Position numbers and translations under genes: made by a program | Notes under the pieces: model-generated | Told to the model about the DNA's origin: nothing | Database searches by the model: none | What the model saw: only the letters and a program-made list of their open reading frames with translations | Source of the DNA: a marine gamma proteobacterium HTCC2080 | GTDB lineage: Bacteria > Pseudomonadota > Gammaproteobacteria > Pseudomonadales > Halieaceae | Assembly (NCBI GenBank): GCA_000169115.1 | Contig: AAVV01000005.1 | Span: 186,001-250,000, forward strand | DNA: 64,000 bases | Reading direction: 5' to 3' | In this document: positions 1 through 8,889 of the stretch, piece after piece | Position numbering within the stretch: the stretch's first letter is position 1 | Layout: each line of letters begins with the position of its first letter

Positions 1-288
1 ACCGATAGCGCAAATAGTGATTAACTGCCACGCGCCCCCCTCGGCAAAGGGAGCAACTCCCAGGCCATACGATAGGTCTGGCGGCGCTATGTTAATGCGC
101 CAAACATTCCAGGTGTCACCCATGGACGCTCCGACTAAAATCAGCGCAGTCCCAAGCAGGGCGAAGAATGCGGTACTGACCCCGAAGAAGCCGACGTAAA
201 ACGGCCCCACCCAGAAGTCAAAGAGGTCTCCTCCAACCAGCGTGCCACCCCTGACACGGTACTTCCTCTCAAAACTCAGTAATGACAT
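1..288 (-). CDS. pufL: Photosynthetic reaction centre L subunit (5' part, runs off the window)
   Basis: The first 96 codons are present; the rest lies beyond the left edge. The N-terminus begins [16 protein letters not shown] and continues through [18 protein letters not shown], the highly conserved start of purple-bacterial L subunits, into the first transmembrane helix (about residues 32-55). It ends with the conserved [11 protein letters not shown] and WQLITIC segments. PufL binds the special-pair bacteriochlorophylls, bacteriopheophytin and QA/QB-pathway cofactors with PufM in the inner membrane; the ligating histidines lie outside the window. The ATG at 288 is preferred over an out-of-frame ATG at 293 because GAGGG sits 7 bases upstream. 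It follows pufQ directly, with no pufB/pufA between. Confidence 0.96.
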   Translation of the reverse strand, partial: MSLLSFERKYRVRGGTLVGGDLFDFWVGPFYVGFFGVSTAFFALLGTALILVGASMGDTWNVWRINIAPPDLSYGLGVAPFAEGGAWQLITICAIG

Positions 289-313
289 GTCATGTCCCTC
301 AATCCCTGTGCGT

Positions 314-327
314 CGCTATCGATAGCG
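314..327. repeat. Perfect 14-bp palindrome in the pufQ-pufL intercistronic gap
   Basis: CGCTATCGATAGCG reads identically on both strands and lies 26 bases before the pufL start. A second small hairpin (ACGAC, 5-base loop, GTCGT) sits at 356-370. In puf transcripts of Rhodobacter, intercistronic hairpins set segment stability. A similar role here, or a protein-binding site, is inference from position. Confidence 0.55.
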
Positions 328-379
328 TGCCGCGGGTTATTACTTCTCGGTAGGTACGACTCTCGGTCGTGCCTGTTGT

Positions 380-601
380 TCAGACGTGCATGAAAGCGTA
401 GGGAACCACGCCATATGCCGCCTTTTTCGCTGCTTGAAAACAGCTTTCACCTGGTGAAGCGTGCGCGACCGACTGAAACGTCAGACGACACATCACTGCA
501 CCGATGAAAAACCAGCAGAACGCTACGCTTAGCAACAGTCGAAATTGCAGTTGCTCGCCTAGCGATTGCTGATGTCCTTTTTGCCCTGATGAATGATTCA
601 T
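380..601 (-). CDS. pufQ: PufQ-like small membrane protein
   Basis: A 73-residue protein with one hydrophobic helix (about residues 21-40, RLLLSVAFCWFFIGAVM) and a short soluble tail ending in VVPYAFMHV. Size, single helix and position between bchZ and the reaction-centre genes match PufQ, the small protein that in Rhodobacter helps deliver bacteriochlorophyll to assembling complexes. Sequence similarity is weak by eye, so the name rests largely on position. The ATG at 601 is chosen over the GTG at 604 because the GGGAG motif in the bchZ-pufQ gap is then about 7 bases away. bchZ ends 18 bases upstream, so it is probably cotranscribed. Confidence 0.65.
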   Translation of the reverse strand: MNHSSGQKGHQQSLGEQLQFRLLLSVAFCWFFIGAVMCRLTFQSVAHASPGESCFQAAKKAAYGVVPYAFMHV

Positions 602-619
602 CACACTTCTCCCTCGCGG

Positions 620-2062
620 TCAGGCTGCGGTGCCGGTCTTTACCTCAAGACCTGCACGCAACACATGTTCTTTGCTAACAGCATCGACGCCCTGATGCCG
701 AGCCGAGTGCTCGGCGGCATCACGAATTCGTTTTGCTGCTGAAATTCGTACCAATATCGGTTGCTTGGCAACCAATGTTTCTAGTGTTTTTTCTGCATCA
801 TCGGCCCAGCGCAGTGCCATACGTGCAGGTGTTGCCTCAACGGCATCCATTTCGGTGCCAAGCGGTAGAATGTGGAACAAGGCGTCGAATAGAGCGTTAC
901 AAACTTCCTGTAATAAATAGGTGGCTCCGCTATAACCCATGAAGGGGGTTCCCGTATGGCGTCGAATAATCGTGCCCGGTAGGGAGGCTGGAATGTAAAT
1001 GCTCTTGCCGCCTAATTCTGCGAGGTACATGCGTTCGTTATAGCTACCAAACAGGATAAGGGGTGAGGTCTCTGCAATTGTCTGACGAATCGTTTCGTTG
1101 TCAGGTTTTACACCGGGTTTGCGTGAGAAGTGAAAAGCGCAGGGAAGTCCCAGCTCATCTTCTAAAAAATGTCTCACGCCACGGGTATATGTTTCCGTGG
1201 CGGCGATACCAAAGTTGGCAGTTCCAAAGAAATCTTGGGTTACCGAGCGCCACAAATCCCAGACGGGTTTCAGCGTTGTGTGGCGTTCTTGTTCGATAAA
1301 GGGTTCGGGGTCTAAACCGAGCTCTTCGCCCAGTGCGCGTAAAAACTTGGTGGTGCTGTGTAGCCCAAAGGGTGCCTGAAACCACGGCTTTTCTAGTGCC
1401 TGACAGAGCTTGGAGCCAAATTCTCTGTACATACACACGTTGGCGTCAGCGTCTCCCAGAGAGGGGATGTCATCGAGATGGCAGCCCAAAGGAAAAACCC
1501 GATTGACTCGCGCGCCCATACCCTCGACTAATCTAACAATCTCTGCTTGGTCTGATGCTGTGTTGAAATAACCGTAAGCGGGTCCGATGATATTGACCAA
1601 AGGTACGGCATTTTCCTTAGCGGCTTTACGCTTTTTCTTTTTCCCGCCGTACTGATCCCACAGCCAGACTAGAGCGCGATCTGCACTCTGCCATTGATCC
1701 TCGTCTATGGTTCTGGGCAGAAAACGCTTTATGTTGGTATCTGCGGGGGTGACGCCTCCGCCAATCATTTCTGCAATCGATCCGGTTACAACGACGCTTG
1801 GGCGCTCTGCATCTAGAGTCTGATGGGCACGGCGCAGCGCGCCTTCCGTTCCTTTCTGTCCTAGCTCTTCCTCAGCAAGCCCGGTAACAACGATAGGGAG
1901 CTCGTGGGGTGGCAAGCCATCGGTGTAGTGAAGTACCGAGGTAACGGGCAGGTTTTCGCAGCCCACGGGGCCATCAATGATTACTTGCAGTCCTTTCACT
2001 GCAGTAAACACATATACCGAGCCCCAGTAGCCGCCAGCTCTGTCATGATCAAAGACGAGCAT
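620..2062 (-). CDS. bchZ: Chlorophyllide a reductase subunit Z
   Basis: A 480-residue nitrogenase-like catalytic subunit. With BchY it forms the heterotetramer that takes electrons from BchX and reduces the C7-C8 bond of ring B of chlorophyllide a (chlorin to bacteriochlorin), in the cytoplasm. Visible signatures are the N-terminal [20 protein letters not shown] followed by GPVGCENLP (Cys about 35, a cluster-region cysteine) and [13 protein letters not shown]-terminal segment of about 45 residues ([16 protein letters not shown] onward) resembles the PCP_red helical domain of light-independent reductases. The start overlaps the bchY stop as TGATG, implying translational coupling. Length is normal for the family. 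Confidence 0.97.
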   Translation of the reverse strand: MLVFDHDRAGGYWGSVYVFTAVKGLQVIIDGPVGCENLPVTSVLHYTDGLPPHELPIVVTGLAEEELGQKGTEGALRRAHQTLDAERPSVVVTGSIAEMIGGGVTPADTNIKRFLPRTIDEDQWQSADRALVWLWDQYGGKKKKRKAAKENAVPLVNIIGPAYGYFNTASDQAEIVRLVEGMGARVNRVFPLGCHLDDIPSLGDADANVCMYREFGSKLCQALEKPWFQAPFGLHSTTKFLRALGEELGLDPEPFIEQERHTTLKPVWDLWRSVTQDFFGTANFGIAATETYTRGVRHFLEDELGLPCAFHFSRKPGVKPDNETIRQTIAETSPLILFGSYNERMYLAELGGKSIYIPASLPGTIIRRHTGTPFMGYSGATYLLQEVCNALFDALFHILPLGTEMDAVEATPARMALRWADDAEKTLETLVAKQPILVRISAAKRIRDAAEHSARHQGVDAVSKEHVLRAGLEVKTGTAA

Positions 2063-3561
2063 CAGGCAACCTCCCTCGTTTTGATTAGACCTGACCGGTT
2101 GATAGTGTCTTCAGTCCAAACACCCGCTGCATCGCCTGACCCTACGCCCTCAAAGAATGAGTCCATGGCGGCGAAGCGTGATTTGTTATTCACCGCTGTG
2201 TTAATCACCTGACTGAGCGAACCCGCTCCAGCAGGACCCATAAGCGGTCGAGCAGAAATTAAGTTCGTGAAATACAGCGAAGGGACGCCTTTCTGCTTCG
2301 CGTGTTGCACAACCGGCGTGGTGCCGATGGCAAGGTCTGGTTCAAATGCGTCTACAGCACAGGTGTCGTCTTCCAGCGAGGCTCGAAACTTAACAGTGAC
2401 GCCATGTGCCTCAAGCCATTCTTTGTCGTGTGCATTCCACTTTGTGCCGGGACAGGCACTGCCGACATAACGCAGGTCAGCGCCACTCTCGACGAGTAAG
2501 CGGCCGACGAGCAATTCAGAGCCCTCATAACCCGAGAGCGTCATACGCGCCTTGATTGGGTTTGCAGCAATGGCCTCAGCAATCGATTTACGCAGCGTGT
2601 CGCGGTGTTTAGTCATCACATCTGCAGGCGTACCTAAAGCCGTACCTATCGCGGTAAGCCATTCGGCAGTGCCCTCGGCACCGACAGGGGCGGAGCCAAT
2701 AACTGGTTTACCTGCCGCAACGAACTCTCGATTACAGGCGCTGTAAAATGGGTGAAGCATAGCGACTAAGCTGCTATCTAATGCGGCGTAAAGCTCTCGC
2801 CACTCCCGCGTGGGAACGACAGGACCAGCACTGGCACCCAGTGGCCTTAGTAATCGATCAATTACGATGGCGTCGACAGGAAAAATTTCACCCAAAAGTG
2901 CAATTGAAGGCTTGCTGTCCCGAGACTCTAGGCTCGTAGGGCGAGCCACAGGACCAGCGGACACCTCGGAACGCGCATACTTAAGCATGGCAGCAGCCAA
3001 CACATCCTTCGCTTCAGCATGGGTAGGAACGCCAAAGCCTGGCACATCAATGCCTATGATCCGTACGCCGTTAATAGATTTTGGTAACAGATCTAATGGA
3101 ACACCTGAAGCGGTGGGCACGCAAAGGTTGATCACAACCACTGCATCATATTTAGCAGGATCAGCCAGGGTATGGACTGACTCTCTAATATCTTCAAAGA
3201 GTTTGCCGGTAACCAGGGATTCAGAATCGAAGGGTACGTATCCTACGGTTCGGCGTGCGCCATAAAAGTGTGAGGTAAACGTTAATCCGTAGACACAGCA
3301 GGCTGAGCCACTCAGGACTGTTGCCGTGCGTTGCATTCTCAGGCCAACCCTTAAGGATCCAAATGCGGGACACATGCTTTGAGGCTGATCGTGAGGTCCT
3401 ACGGGGTAGTCTTTAGCGTACTGATCGAGTGTTTCTTGATTGGCCTGACCTGCCGCTTGATCACGCAGGGTTCGGGAGCTTCCAGCACAGCCTGGTGCAT
3501 CGGTCGCATCCTCTGTCACCAGTGGAATAGTTTCCGGACTATTTGATGCGCGATCAGACAT
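2062..3561 (-). CDS. bchY: Chlorophyllide a reductase subunit Y
   Basis: A 499-residue partner of BchZ. Cluster-region cysteines appear in [16 protein letters not shown] (Cys about 64) and [17 protein letters not shown] (about 88-89), followed by the family segment [20 protein letters not shown]. The open frame extends to a TTG at 3594. The ATG at 3561 is preferred because it gives a compact 8-base overlap with the bchX stop and starts in a variable leader. The roughly 60-residue N-terminal leader before the first cysteine is low in recognisable motifs. It lies in the bchC-X-Y-Z run with coupled starts throughout. Confidence 0.96.
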   Translation of the reverse strand: MSDRASNSPETIPLVTEDATDAPGCAGSSRTLRDQAAGQANQETLDQYAKDYPVGPHDQPQSMCPAFGSLRVGLRMQRTATVLSGSACCVYGLTFTSHFYGARRTVGYVPFDSESLVTGKLFEDIRESVHTLADPAKYDAVVVINLCVPTASGVPLDLLPKSINGVRIIGIDVPGFGVPTHAEAKDVLAAAMLKYARSEVSAGPVARPTSLESRDSKPSIALLGEIFPVDAIVIDRLLRPLGASAGPVVPTREWRELYAALDSSLVAMLHPFYSACNREFVAAGKPVIGSAPVGAEGTAEWLTAIGTALGTPADVMTKHRDTLRKSIAEAIAANPIKARMTLSGYEGSELLVGRLLVESGADLRYVGSACPGTKWNAHDKEWLEAHGVTVKFRASLEDDTCAVDAFEPDLAIGTTPVVQHAKQKGVPSLYFTNLISARPLMGPAGAGSLSQVINTAVNNKSRFAAMDSFFEGVGSGDAAGVWTEDTINRSGLIKTREVA

Positions 3562-4549
3562 TGTCGTAGACGACCTCAAGGGAAGGCTGCTCAAGCTTTG
3601 TTACATCGCAGAGGTCTGCGAGGGTTGCCGGTTGCAGCACCACATTGCGACCAACGGTATCGCCATCGAAAAGTTCTAGAAGGCCGTCTTGTGTCAGTGG
3701 AGCCGGTTGGGCCGGTGGTGCTTCGGCCACGTTGCTGGCCAAACCTGCAAAGAGGGATCCCCACTCACTTTCTGGCGTACCTATGATTTCGTAGTTGGCG
3801 CTTTTGCGGCGAATATCGTCATTGGCCGGTATCGAGGCTAACTCGGGAATGCCTACTGCCTCGCAGAACGCTTGAGCTTCTCCGCTACCGTCGTCCTTGT
3901 TGGTGACCATGCCTGCGACACCGACGTTACCGCCCAATTTTCGGAAATACTCGACCGCAGAGCAGACGTTGTTTGCCACGTATAAGGATTGAAGGTCGTT
4001 GGAGGCGACCACAATCACTTTTTGACACATGTCTCTCGCGATTGGGAGGCCAAAGCCGCCGCAAACCACGTCGCCTAAAAAGTCGAGCAAAACATAGTCG
4101 AAGTCCCAATCATGAAAGCCCAGTTTTTCGAGGGTTTCAAAGCCGTGGATGATGCCTCGGCCACCACAGCCTCGTCCGACTTCGGGGCCACCAAGTTCCA
4201 TGGCATAAACGCCGTCGCGCTTAAAACAAACGTCTTCTACTCTGACTTCGTCTCCCGCCGCTTTTTTGGCAGCCGCGGTTTCAATAATGGTTGGACAGGC
4301 TTTGCCACCAAAGAGTAGTGATGTAGTGTCACTTTTTGGGTCACAGCCTATCAGCAACACCTTTTTGCCTTGCTGTGCCATCATGTAAGACAGGTTAGAG
4401 AGCGTAAAACTCTTGCCAATGCCACCTTTCCCATAAATTGCAATAATCTGGGTTTTCGGGGCTTCTGCGGTAGAGCTGGCAATCATGTCAGCGCGTTCGC
4501 CGCTAGCCTCTAGGCCTGGGTCATAGACTTGTGCTTCGCTGGGACTCAT
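3554..4549 (-). CDS. bchX: Chlorophyllide a reductase iron protein
   Basis: A 331-residue NifH-like ATPase that hydrolyses MgATP and passes electrons from a dimer-bridging [4Fe-4S] cluster to BchYZ. The P-loop YGKGGIGKS is at about residues 39-47. The two bridging-cluster cysteines are visible in GRGCGGRG (about 128) and DVVCGGFG (about 163), equivalent to NifH Cys97 and Cys132. An N-terminal extension of about 33 residues precedes the nucleotide-binding fold, as is common in BchX. It overlaps the bchC stop by four bases (ATGA), so translation is coupled. Confidence 0.97.
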   Translation of the reverse strand: MSPSEAQVYDPGLEASGERADMIASSTAEAPKTQIIAIYGKGGIGKSFTLSNLSYMMAQQGKKVLLIGCDPKSDTTSLLFGGKACPTIIETAAAKKAAGDEVRVEDVCFKRDGVYAMELGGPEVGRGCGGRGIIHGFETLEKLGFHDWDFDYVLLDFLGDVVCGGFGLPIARDMCQKVIVVASNDLQSLYVANNVCSAVEYFRKLGGNVGVAGMVTNKDDGSGEAQAFCEAVGIPELASIPANDDIRRKSANYEIIGTPESEWGSLFAGLASNVAEAPPAQPAPLTQDGLLELFDGDTVGRNVVLQPATLADLCDVTKLEQPSLEVVYDNV

Positions 4550-5493
4550 ACGGCCCTCCAGTCAAGAATCATTTTTAAACAAAGGGGATCAGAAAACGCC
4601 TTGTCATAGGCTGGCGCAGCGTCTTGGGCGGTGTATTGGTGGGTAATGAGATCCTGCACTTCGATTCGATTGTCTGTGAGCAAGCTTCGGGCGAACTCAA
4701 GATCTTCTGGCTGCCACTCTGCGGCTATGCGCAAGGTCGCTTCCGACATAAATGCGACGGGGAAATCAAACTGTATGGGCTTGTGATAAAACCCGGCTAA
4801 CACGATCCAACCGCCTTTGCTGAGGCTAGGAAGAAGCGTTTCTAAAATCGAAGCGTCACCCGAAACATCACAAATTCGCTCGTAGCGACTTGCAGTATCA
4901 TCCTTGGGATCGAGTACGGGGTAGGGCGTACCGCTATCTCGTCGCGCGGGATCCTGCTCCCAAACGCGCAGATCTTCAGCACCTAAAGATTGACATATTC
5001 TGGCGACAAGGCGCCCTAAAACGCCGTGGCCAACGACTAACTGAGGCAGTGCACCATTTTCGAAACGTTTAATCGCATGAACAGCGGTTGCAATAAGAGC
5101 AAGCAGAACGCCTTCAGAGCCAGTATCGGGTTGCAGTTGTACTAGTCGGGCTGAATCTACGACCAGCTTTCGTGCCGCGCCACCAAATAGTCCAGCGACA
5201 TCTTCAAAGCCTCGACTTCCGGGTACAAAGACAACACTACCAGCTTTTATCTTGGATTCGCTGCCGGCATCGATCACTCGACCTACGCTTTCATAACCGG
5301 GTACTAGTGGGTAATTCAGTCCGGGAAAGTGTGGCATGCGGCCGTCCCATAAGAGGCGCTCAGTACCTGTGCTTATGCCTGAGTAGTCAATTTCAACTAA
5401 ACAGTCAGCCGCGTCACAGTCGGGAAGGCCAACCTCACGTAACGAGAGGTTCCCGGGTGACTCAAAAACTACAGCTGTTGCTACCTGGGTCAT
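4546..5493 (-). CDS. bchC: Bacteriochlorophyllide a dehydrogenase (hydroxyethyl to acetyl step)
   Basis: A 315-residue medium-chain dehydrogenase. BchC oxidises the C3 1-hydroxyethyl group of bacteriochlorophyllide to acetyl using NAD. The family N-terminus includes YSGISTGTERLLWDGRMP and the conserved LVPGYESVGRV. A Rossmann glycine motif, VVGHGVLGRLV, is at about residues 153-162. The typical catalytic-zinc cysteine pattern of alcohol dehydrogenases is absent, as expected for BchC. It is the first gene of the bchCXYZ-puf run and lies 120 bases downstream of crtF. That gap carries a TGT-N12-ACA site, so bchC probably has its own promoter in addition to read-through from crtEF. Confidence 0.95.
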   Translation of the reverse strand: MTQVATAVVFESPGNLSLREVGLPDCDAADCLVEIDYSGISTGTERLLWDGRMPHFPGLNYPLVPGYESVGRVIDAGSESKIKAGSVVFVPGSRGFEDVAGLFGGAARKLVVDSARLVQLQPDTGSEGVLLALIATAVHAIKRFENGALPQLVVGHGVLGRLVARICQSLGAEDLRVWEQDPARRDSGTPYPVLDPKDDTASRYERICDVSGDASILETLLPSLSKGGWIVLAGFYHKPIQFDFPVAFMSEATLRIAAEWQPEDLEFARSLLTDNRIEVQDLITHQYTAQDAAPAYDKAFSDPLCLKMILDWRAV

Positions 5494-5574
5494 TCAAAGG
5501 CTCCGGAGTTTTTAGCTCCTTTAGCTTCTTGTTATTTGCTTTATTGAAGACAATAAATTTCTGTTTTCAATAGG

Positions 5575-5592
5575 TGTCAGTTTAAAGAGACA
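5575..5592. promoter_or_regulatory. Candidate CrtJ/PpsR operator upstream of bchC
   Basis: The sequence matches TGT-N12-ACA exactly and lies 82-99 bases before the bchC start, in the only sizeable gap of the crtEF-bchCXYZ run. A near match (TGT-N12-ACG) lies 26 bases away at 5601-5618, over the crtF stop. The bchC promoter is a classical CrtJ/PpsR target in Rhodobacter. A single exact site could occur by chance (about one per 4 kb), so position carries most of the weight. Confidence 0.55.
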
Positions 5593-5613
5593 TTTGAAAC
5601 TGTCAACAAAAGA

Positions 5614-6765
5614 TTACGCATTGATTTTATCACCGATGAGCACCCTCACAAGGCTAGGCATGGGGCTCTTGGCTTCACGAACGTTGTTAAATCCCGCTAT
5701 TTTCATCATTGAGGTGAGTTCTGCTGAGGTTCGCGGGCGACCGCTCCCCATTGCCCAGAGATAAAATCCGAAATAGGTGTGTCCAATCGACTCTGATCCG
5801 GGGGTTTCTGCCATGGGCTCGGCTACCATCAGCTGGCCGTTTAAAGATAGGGCCTGAAAGGCTTTATTGATGAGATGCTGGGCAGGTTTATCGTCGTGAT
5901 CGTGCAATACACGCACTAAACTCATGATGTCAGCTTGCTCGGGAAGCGGATCCTCGAACATGTCGCCACCCTGGTATTGCAGGGCATGAGACGTGTCGTT
6001 GCTGTTATGTGCCGCGGCAGCTTGCTCGGTCACCGCCGGTAAATCGTAAACGGTGGCTCGAAGGTTGGGGAATCGGGCTACCGCGCGGCGTGCAAAGGCA
6101 CCTGTACCCCCGGCAATATCTACGAGCCGTGCTTTGTCATTGAAATCGACAGTGTCCAGCACGTAATCGGCAATCATCCCCTGAGAAGTTGCCATCAGTT
6201 CGCTGTAGGTCTCGGGACTAATGTCACCTTTCTTCACGTCCCCGTAGGCCCAGTAGTTCGCCAGCGCGGTCTTTTCACGCTGACGGAGGAGTGCAGTTGG
6301 GTCCGAGAGGTCGGCGTAGAGGTGTTGATGATGGCGAACCATTGCGGCTATGCCAGGATTGGCAAGCATGGCAGCACCCAGCTCCCCTAAGCCCCAAATA
6401 TTCCCCTCGTAGCACTCTAATAGCCCTAAACCTTTAGCAGCCTTCAGTAGTGTTAGCAGGGCGGGTTCAGGGATGCCGGTAGCGGATATCAGTCTGTCCG
6501 TTTGTGCAGGCCCGTCTGCAAGCAGTTTGGGAATATCAAGTTCTACGAAAGCGGCGAGGGTTTGGGAGTACACAAAGCCCGCGGTGATGTGGTGAAGTTG
6601 GGTGGCTCGCCGATTTGCGATAAGCCGGACAAGGGGGGTTCGTGCGGCCAATTTTTGAAAGCGTGGATTGGCGATTAACTTGTTGCGGTATTGATGCCAG
6701 CGTAATCGCCAGGATGTCGAATAACCTGGGGTGTCATTGCTCACTAACTGTCCCTGTACAGACAT
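5614..6765 (-). CDS. crtF: Hydroxyneurosporene O-methyltransferase
   Basis: A 383-residue SAM-dependent methyltransferase of the plant/bacterial O-methyltransferase fold. It methylates the tertiary 1-hydroxyl of acyclic carotenoids (hydroxyneurosporene/rhodopin series). The dimerisation/winged-helix N-terminal half is followed by SAM motif I, LVDIAGGTGAFARRA (about residues 214-228), then YDLPAV. A later segment, VRVLHDHDDKPAQHLINKA, matches the His-containing active-site region, and GRPRTSAEL is a family C-terminal motif. crtE ends 3 bases upstream, so the two form the crtEF unit. Together with crtC and crtD this predicts methoxylated carotenoids of the spirilloxanthin series. Confidence 0.93.
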   Translation of the reverse strand: MSVQGQLVSNDTPGYSTSWRLRWHQYRNKLIANPRFQKLAARTPLVRLIANRRATQLHHITAGFVYSQTLAAFVELDIPKLLADGPAQTDRLISATGIPEPALLTLLKAAKGLGLLECYEGNIWGLGELGAAMLANPGIAAMVRHHQHLYADLSDPTALLRQREKTALANYWAYGDVKKGDISPETYSELMATSQGMIADYVLDTVDFNDKARLVDIAGGTGAFARRAVARFPNLRATVYDLPAVTEQAAAAHNSNDTSHALQYQGGDMFEDPLPEQADIMSLVRVLHDHDDKPAQHLINKAFQALSLNGQLMVAEPMAETPGSESIGHTYFGFYLWAMGSGRPRTSAELTSMMKIAGFNNVREAKSPMPSLVRVLIGDKINA

Positions 6766-6768
6766 AGC

Positions 6769-7647
6769 TTAGGCCGCCGTATGTTTAATGCCCTGTGGAA
6801 AAAAACGATTTGATTGTTGTTGGACAACGTCATGTAGCAGGGCGCGGCCCTTACAGGCGGGGATGGAGTCCAGCCCTTTTTCGATACAACGCTCTAGACG
6901 TTTTACCGCTCCCTGCAGGCCCAGTTCCCGTACGGCACTGGGTCTATCGAGGGCGACATCAATGCCCGTTGGTTTGCCGATGGTGGCGGTATCGGCAATG
7001 GCGTCCTGAATGTCGTCAGCAACCTGATAGGCTTCACCAATGCTGTTGCCAAGTTCGCGCCAGGGTTCTGAGGGCACACCCGCTGCAGCTGCGCCCGCGC
7101 AGGTTGCCGCAACAAACAAGGCCCCCGTCTTGGCTTGGTGGTAGTGCTCAAGCTCGACTCGGGGTTCACATTCCCACGCCTGTCCTGCGCATATGCCCAT
7201 GGGTCCGCCCACTCCCGCAGCGACAATTGCAGTGACTTGTGCCATTCGGACTGGGTGGGTCACGCTAGAACCGAGCTCTGCCAATTGCTGAAAAGCGGCC
7301 ACGATGAGGGCATCACCCGAAAGTACGGCGATGCGTTGCCCGAAAGCAGCATGGAGGGAGGGTTTACCGCGACGTTCAATGGCATCGTCAAAGCAGGGTA
7401 GGTCGTCGTGAACGAGCGATGCGCAATGCAGCAACTCAATAGCCGCTGCAGCAGCAGACGCCAGTCGCGGCTCTGAATTGCCATTGGCGAGTGCTACAGC
7501 GAGGCAAAGGCGAGGTCGTACCCTAGCGCCGCCCGGAAAGACAGCATAGTCCAGCGCTTTTGCAAGCAGTGGCGGGCAGCCCTGTCCTGTAGCCTCGCGG
7601 ATGGCAAGGGAGAGGGTATGTTCACAATCGAGTGACTCTTTCCCCAT
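6769..7647 (-). CDS. crtE: Geranylgeranyl diphosphate synthase
   Basis: A 292-residue trans-isoprenyl diphosphate synthase producing C20-PP for carotenoids and the bacteriochlorophyll tail. The first Asp-rich motif is in VHDDLPCFDDAIERRGKPS and the second is YQVADDIQDA. The frame stays open to a TTG at 7710. The ATG at 7647 is preferred because GGAGG lies 8 bases upstream and the longer form would run into the operator pair at 7679-7721. It is first in the crtEF-bchCXYZ-pufQL run and divergent from crtC, with about 96 bases between the two starts. Confidence 0.94.
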   Translation of the reverse strand: MGKESLDCEHTLSLAIREATGQGCPPLLAKALDYAVFPGGARVRPRLCLAVALANGNSEPRLASAAAAAIELLHCASLVHDDLPCFDDAIERRGKPSLHAAFGQRIAVLSGDALIVAAFQQLAELGSSVTHPVRMAQVTAIVAAGVGGPMGICAGQAWECEPRVELEHYHQAKTGALFVAATCAGAAAAGVPSEPWRELGNSIGEAYQVADDIQDAIADTATIGKPTGIDVALDRPSAVRELGLQGAVKRLERCIEKGLDSIPACKGRALLHDVVQQQSNRFFPQGIKHTAA

Positions 7648-7678
7648 GGCATAAGCCTCCATTGATGGGAAGGTTTGT

Positions 7679-7721
7679 TGTAAAGTAAACAAGACATATA
7701 AGATGTTCAAGATATATTACA
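7679..7721. promoter_or_regulatory. Tandem TGT-N12-ACA operators in the crtE/crtC divergent promoter
   Basis: Two exact TGT-N12-ACA elements occur at 7679-7696 and 7704-7721, 25 bp apart start to start, in AT-rich sequence between the crtE and crtC start codons. This is the consensus and paired arrangement of CrtJ/PpsR sites. A predicted repressor bound here would control both directions under oxygen or light. No ppsR gene lies in this window. Confidence 0.82.
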
Positions 7722-7743
7722 CTTTCAGTGCGGGAAGCGTGTC

Positions 7744-8739
7744 ATGGGATCAATGCCAAAAAATGGGCCGCAGGAGGAGATTGCCGGCAAGGCATTGGGG
7801 TTTGATGCAGAAGTTCCTGATGGCGGATACCGCTGGTGGTACTTGGATGCATTCAGCGATGATGGCAAAGCCGCCCTAACCATTATCGTTTTTGTGGGTA
7901 GCGTATTTTCCCCCTACTACTATCGTGCTCGGCGTCGACACGCCGGTAATCCCGAAAATTTCTGCAGCGTGAACGCTATTCTCTACGGCCCAGATCGTCG
8001 GAGATGGTCGCTGACTGAAAGGGGGGCGGGTGATTTGAAGCGCGGACGCGATCAAATTGTTATTGGCCCAAGCAGGGTAGAGCAGAGTGGCGACGAGCGG
8101 TTTATCTTTCACATTCATGAGGTATGCAATCCTTGGCCTACCCGCCTGTCAGGGCAGATTGAACTCAGCGTTCCAGCGCTGGGGCAACGGTCTTTTGAAC
8201 TTGATCCTGACGGACTCCATCGATGGTGGCCGGCAGCCCCTGCAGGGCGGGTTAAAGTGACGATGAAAAAGCCCGGCATCGCATGGGAGGGAGCGGCTTA
8301 TCTAGACTGCAATGCGGGCGTAGTGCCGCTAGAGGAAACCTTTCTTAACTGGCATTGGCAGCGTAGTGCGGCAGAGGCTGGCTCTGGTCACATTCATTAC
8401 GATGCCACCTTGACCAACGGCGAACGTCGATCTCTTGGCCTGCGTTATGACCCCGATATGTCCTGTTACGAACTCGCTGATTCTGGCAGAGATACACCAA
8501 TTTCCTCTACGCCGTTGTGGCGTGCTCAACGTCTATGTCGAACTGTTTCGGGTCAACCGCGTGTCATTGAGACTCTTGAAGAATCGCCTTTTTATGCACG
8601 TTCCGTATTGGATTTGGATACGGGTTTAGGATCGCGTAAAGTCATGCACGAAAGCCTGCACCTTGATCGTTTTACTCGACCTTGGATGCAATGGCTGCTG
8701 CCCTTTCGGATGCCGCGTCGGCCTCTGGTGCGACCCTAG
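7744..8739 (+). CDS. crtC: Carotenoid 1,2-hydratase
   Basis: A 331-residue CrtC, which adds water across the 1,2 double bond of acyclic carotenoids (neurosporene/lycopene) to give the tertiary hydroxyl later methylated by CrtF. Family segments seen are VPDGGYRWWYLDAFSDDG, VFSPYYYRARRR, HRWWPAAPAGRV, the W-rich FLNWHWQR and YYDA-like HYDATLTNGERRSLGLRYD. The C-terminus (RFTRPWMQWLLPFRMPRR) is basic and may touch the membrane. It is transcribed away from crtE under the shared paired operators, and GGAA precedes the ATG. It converges on crtB, with a 150-base gap in which no clear terminator was seen. Confidence 0.94.
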   Translation: MGSMPKNGPQEEIAGKALGFDAEVPDGGYRWWYLDAFSDDGKAALTIIVFVGSVFSPYYYRARRRHAGNPENFCSVNAILYGPDRRRWSLTERGAGDLKRGRDQIVIGPSRVEQSGDERFIFHIHEVCNPWPTRLSGQIELSVPALGQRSFELDPDGLHRWWPAAPAGRVKVTMKKPGIAWEGAAYLDCNAGVVPLEETFLNWHWQRSAAEAGSGHIHYDATLTNGERRSLGLRYDPDMSCYELADSGRDTPISSTPLWRAQRLCRTVSGQPRVIETLEESPFYARSVLDLDTGLGSRKVMHESLHLDRFTRPWMQWLLPFRMPRRPLVRP

Positions 8740-8889
8740 TAATAAAGTTCGTGGTTGAGTCAAGAAATCTGTAGTTTTCGGATTGCTGACGTCAAAGATT
8801 GCTCGGTCAACGGTGCAAAGTAAGCCCGGGGCGAGTCTGCGGCTGATCGGATTCGCAGGCGAGTTATGCGCACGACGGTTTTGCAATGC

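Noticed and set aside
3562-3594. Upstream TTG start for bchY
   Set aside because: TTG codon with no family residues; the ATG at 3561 gives a normal overlap with bchX.
7648-7710. Upstream extension of crtE to a TTG at 7710
   Set aside because: It lacks a ribosome-binding site, runs through the operator pair, and the ATG at 7647 has a good GGAGG.
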